Assembly: GCA_020438915.1 (NCBI GenBank)
Contig: JAGQTR010000290.1
Location: forward strand, 1-5,054
Length of the DNA stretch: 5,054 nt
Direction of reading: 5' to 3'
Source of the DNA: Mycobacterium sp.
GTDB taxonomy: Bacteria; Actinomycetota; Actinomycetes; Mycobacteriales; Mycobacteriaceae
In this document: in pieces, positions 4,432-5,054 of the stretch
How positions within the stretch are numbered: position 1 is the stretch's first letter
Layout of the letters: every line of letters starts with the position of its first letter
Made by a program: the position numbers and the translations under genes
The notes under the pieces: model-generated
The model's database searches: none
Seen by the model: only the letters and a program-made list of their open reading frames with translations
What the model was told of the DNA's origin: nothing

Positions 4432-5054
4432 GGAGCCGGATTTCCGGTGGGCGACGAACCCCGCGGACCGGAGATCGCATCCATGATGGTCTCCACCCGG
4501 ATCACGCCCTGATAGGCGTTTCGCCGACCAGTGACCACCACAACGCCGTGCGACGACGTCAGCATCTGGTCGAGGGCATCGTTGAGCGTGGAAGCGAGAT
4601 TGACACACTCGAGATCCTCGTCGCGCGGGATCTCGGCCAGCGATCGGGTATTGGCCAACTCCTGCAACGACATCCAACGTTGCGGACGATCCTGGTCATC
4701 GAGCACGATGACATGCCGGCGGTCAATCGCCCGGGCGGCACGCAGCGCGTCGCCCGGATCGTCACCGATGTGAACCACAGCGGCCTCGTGCAGCGCCACA
4801 TCGCGTACCCGGCTGAGGGTGAGCTGCTTCAGCGCTGCCCCCGCCCCTACGAAGTCTCGGACGAAGTCATTGGCCGGATTGGTCAGGATCGCTTCAGGGG
4901 TGTCGTATTGGACGATTTTGGATCCGGCCTGCAGGATCGCGATCCGGTCGCCGAGCTTGACAGCCTCGTCGAAGTCGTGGGTGACGAAGACGATGGTTTT
5001 GCGGAGCTCGTCCTGCAGGCGCAACAGTTCGTCCTGCAGGCGCTGGCGGGTGAT
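4428..5054 (-). CDS. proV: betaine/choline ABC transporter ATP-binding protein with CBS domains, C-terminal part (5' end outside window)
   Basis: Cytoplasmic ATPase of an OpuC/ProV-type compatible-solute importer. The frame is open to the right edge, so only the last 208 residues are present; Walker A, signature and Walker B motifs lie outside. Visible are the helical segment RLQDELLRLQDELRK (5-19), the H-loop TIVFVTHDFDEAVKLGDRIAIL with His26, and PANDFVRDFVG (60-70), a hallmark of this subfamily. A tandem CBS pair follows (about 77-132 and 146-196), ending in a short Gly/Pro/Ser tail. In OpuA-type transporters the CBS module senses ionic strength or nucleotides and gates transport, so osmotic control at protein level is likely. 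The TTG at 5024 is only an internal codon, since coding continues through it. It is the first visible gene of the operon and overlaps the permease by 4 bases. Betaine versus choline or carnitine cannot be decided. Confidence 0.93.
   Translation of the reverse strand: MTRQRLQDELLRLQDELRKTIVFVTHDFDEAVKLGDRIAILQAGSKIVQYDTPEAILTNPANDFVRDFVGAGAALKQLTLSRVRDVALHEAAVVHIGDDPGDALRAARAIDRRHVIVLDDQDRPQRWMSLQELANTRSLAEIPRDEDLECVNLASTLNDALDQMLTSSHGVVVVTGRRNAYQGVIRVETIMDAISGPRGSSPTGNPAP
5008..5043 (-). repeat. 21-bp-period direct repeat in the ATPase gene
   Basis: TCGTCCTGCAGGCGC (plus-strand reading) occurs at 5008-5022 and 5029-5043, 21 bases apart. It encodes two successive RLQDEL heptads just before the H-loop strand. 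Family members commonly have similar LQ-E-L-LQ-E-L wording here, so the protein repeat is probably ancestral and the base identity reflects shared codon choice or a local conversion. Confidence 0.7.

Noticed and set aside
4432..4677. Upstream extension of the permease frame
   Set aside because: It overlaps the CBS domains of the ATPase; the ATGA overlap at 4431 is the expected start.
4934..4945. 12-bp palindrome GGATCGCGATCC in the ATPase gene
   Set aside because: It encodes conserved GDRIAIL residues; short GATC/CGCG palindromes are common in GC-rich coding DNA.

Overview
The window is high-GC DNA from an actinobacterium, most likely a mycobacterium or close relative. This is inferred from the strong G/C bias at third codon positions, the frequent GTG starts, the very tight gene packing and the protein styles (LAAC and VGAC lipoboxes, Ala/Pro-rich linkers). 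No rRNA, tRNA, CRISPR array, insertion sequence or phage gene was seen. Two genes run off the ends: a response regulator on the left and an ABC ATPase on the right.

Left part (1-2249): the 3' end of an OmpR/PhoB-type response regulator gene is followed, with a 4-base GTGA overlap, by a complete membrane sensor histidine kinase gene. Convergent to the kinase, and sharing a CTATAG palindrome that supplies both stop codons, lies a gene for a DUF305 lipoprotein. That protein carries two His-rich DUF305 motifs and an unusually Met-rich, internally repeated segment. A two-component system beside a DUF305 protein recalls the copM-copRS copper-resistance locus of Synechocystis, so an envelope metal (copper-like) response is a reasonable hypothesis, not a demonstrated one.

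Middle (2250-2651): a compact regulatory interval upstream of the DUF305 gene holds a 17-bp perfect palindrome. It also holds a pair of 10-bp direct repeats spaced 11 bp apart, the usual geometry of an OmpR/PhoB-family operator, and a possible promoter. Reading rightward from it is a small gene for an unrecognised 50-residue protein with a strong ribosome binding site.

Right part (2648-5054, minus strand): an operon for a glycine-betaine/choline-type (OpuC/ProVWX) ABC importer, in the order ATPase with two CBS domains (partial), permease, lipoprotein substrate-binding protein. ATPase and permease overlap by 4 bases (ATGA), and the binding-protein gene follows within 5 bases. Its stop codon overlaps that of the small 50-residue gene at a CTAG palindrome, the second such convergent overlap in the window. 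The importer would bring in compatible solutes for osmoprotection. Nothing in the sequence ties it directly to the metal/two-component block.
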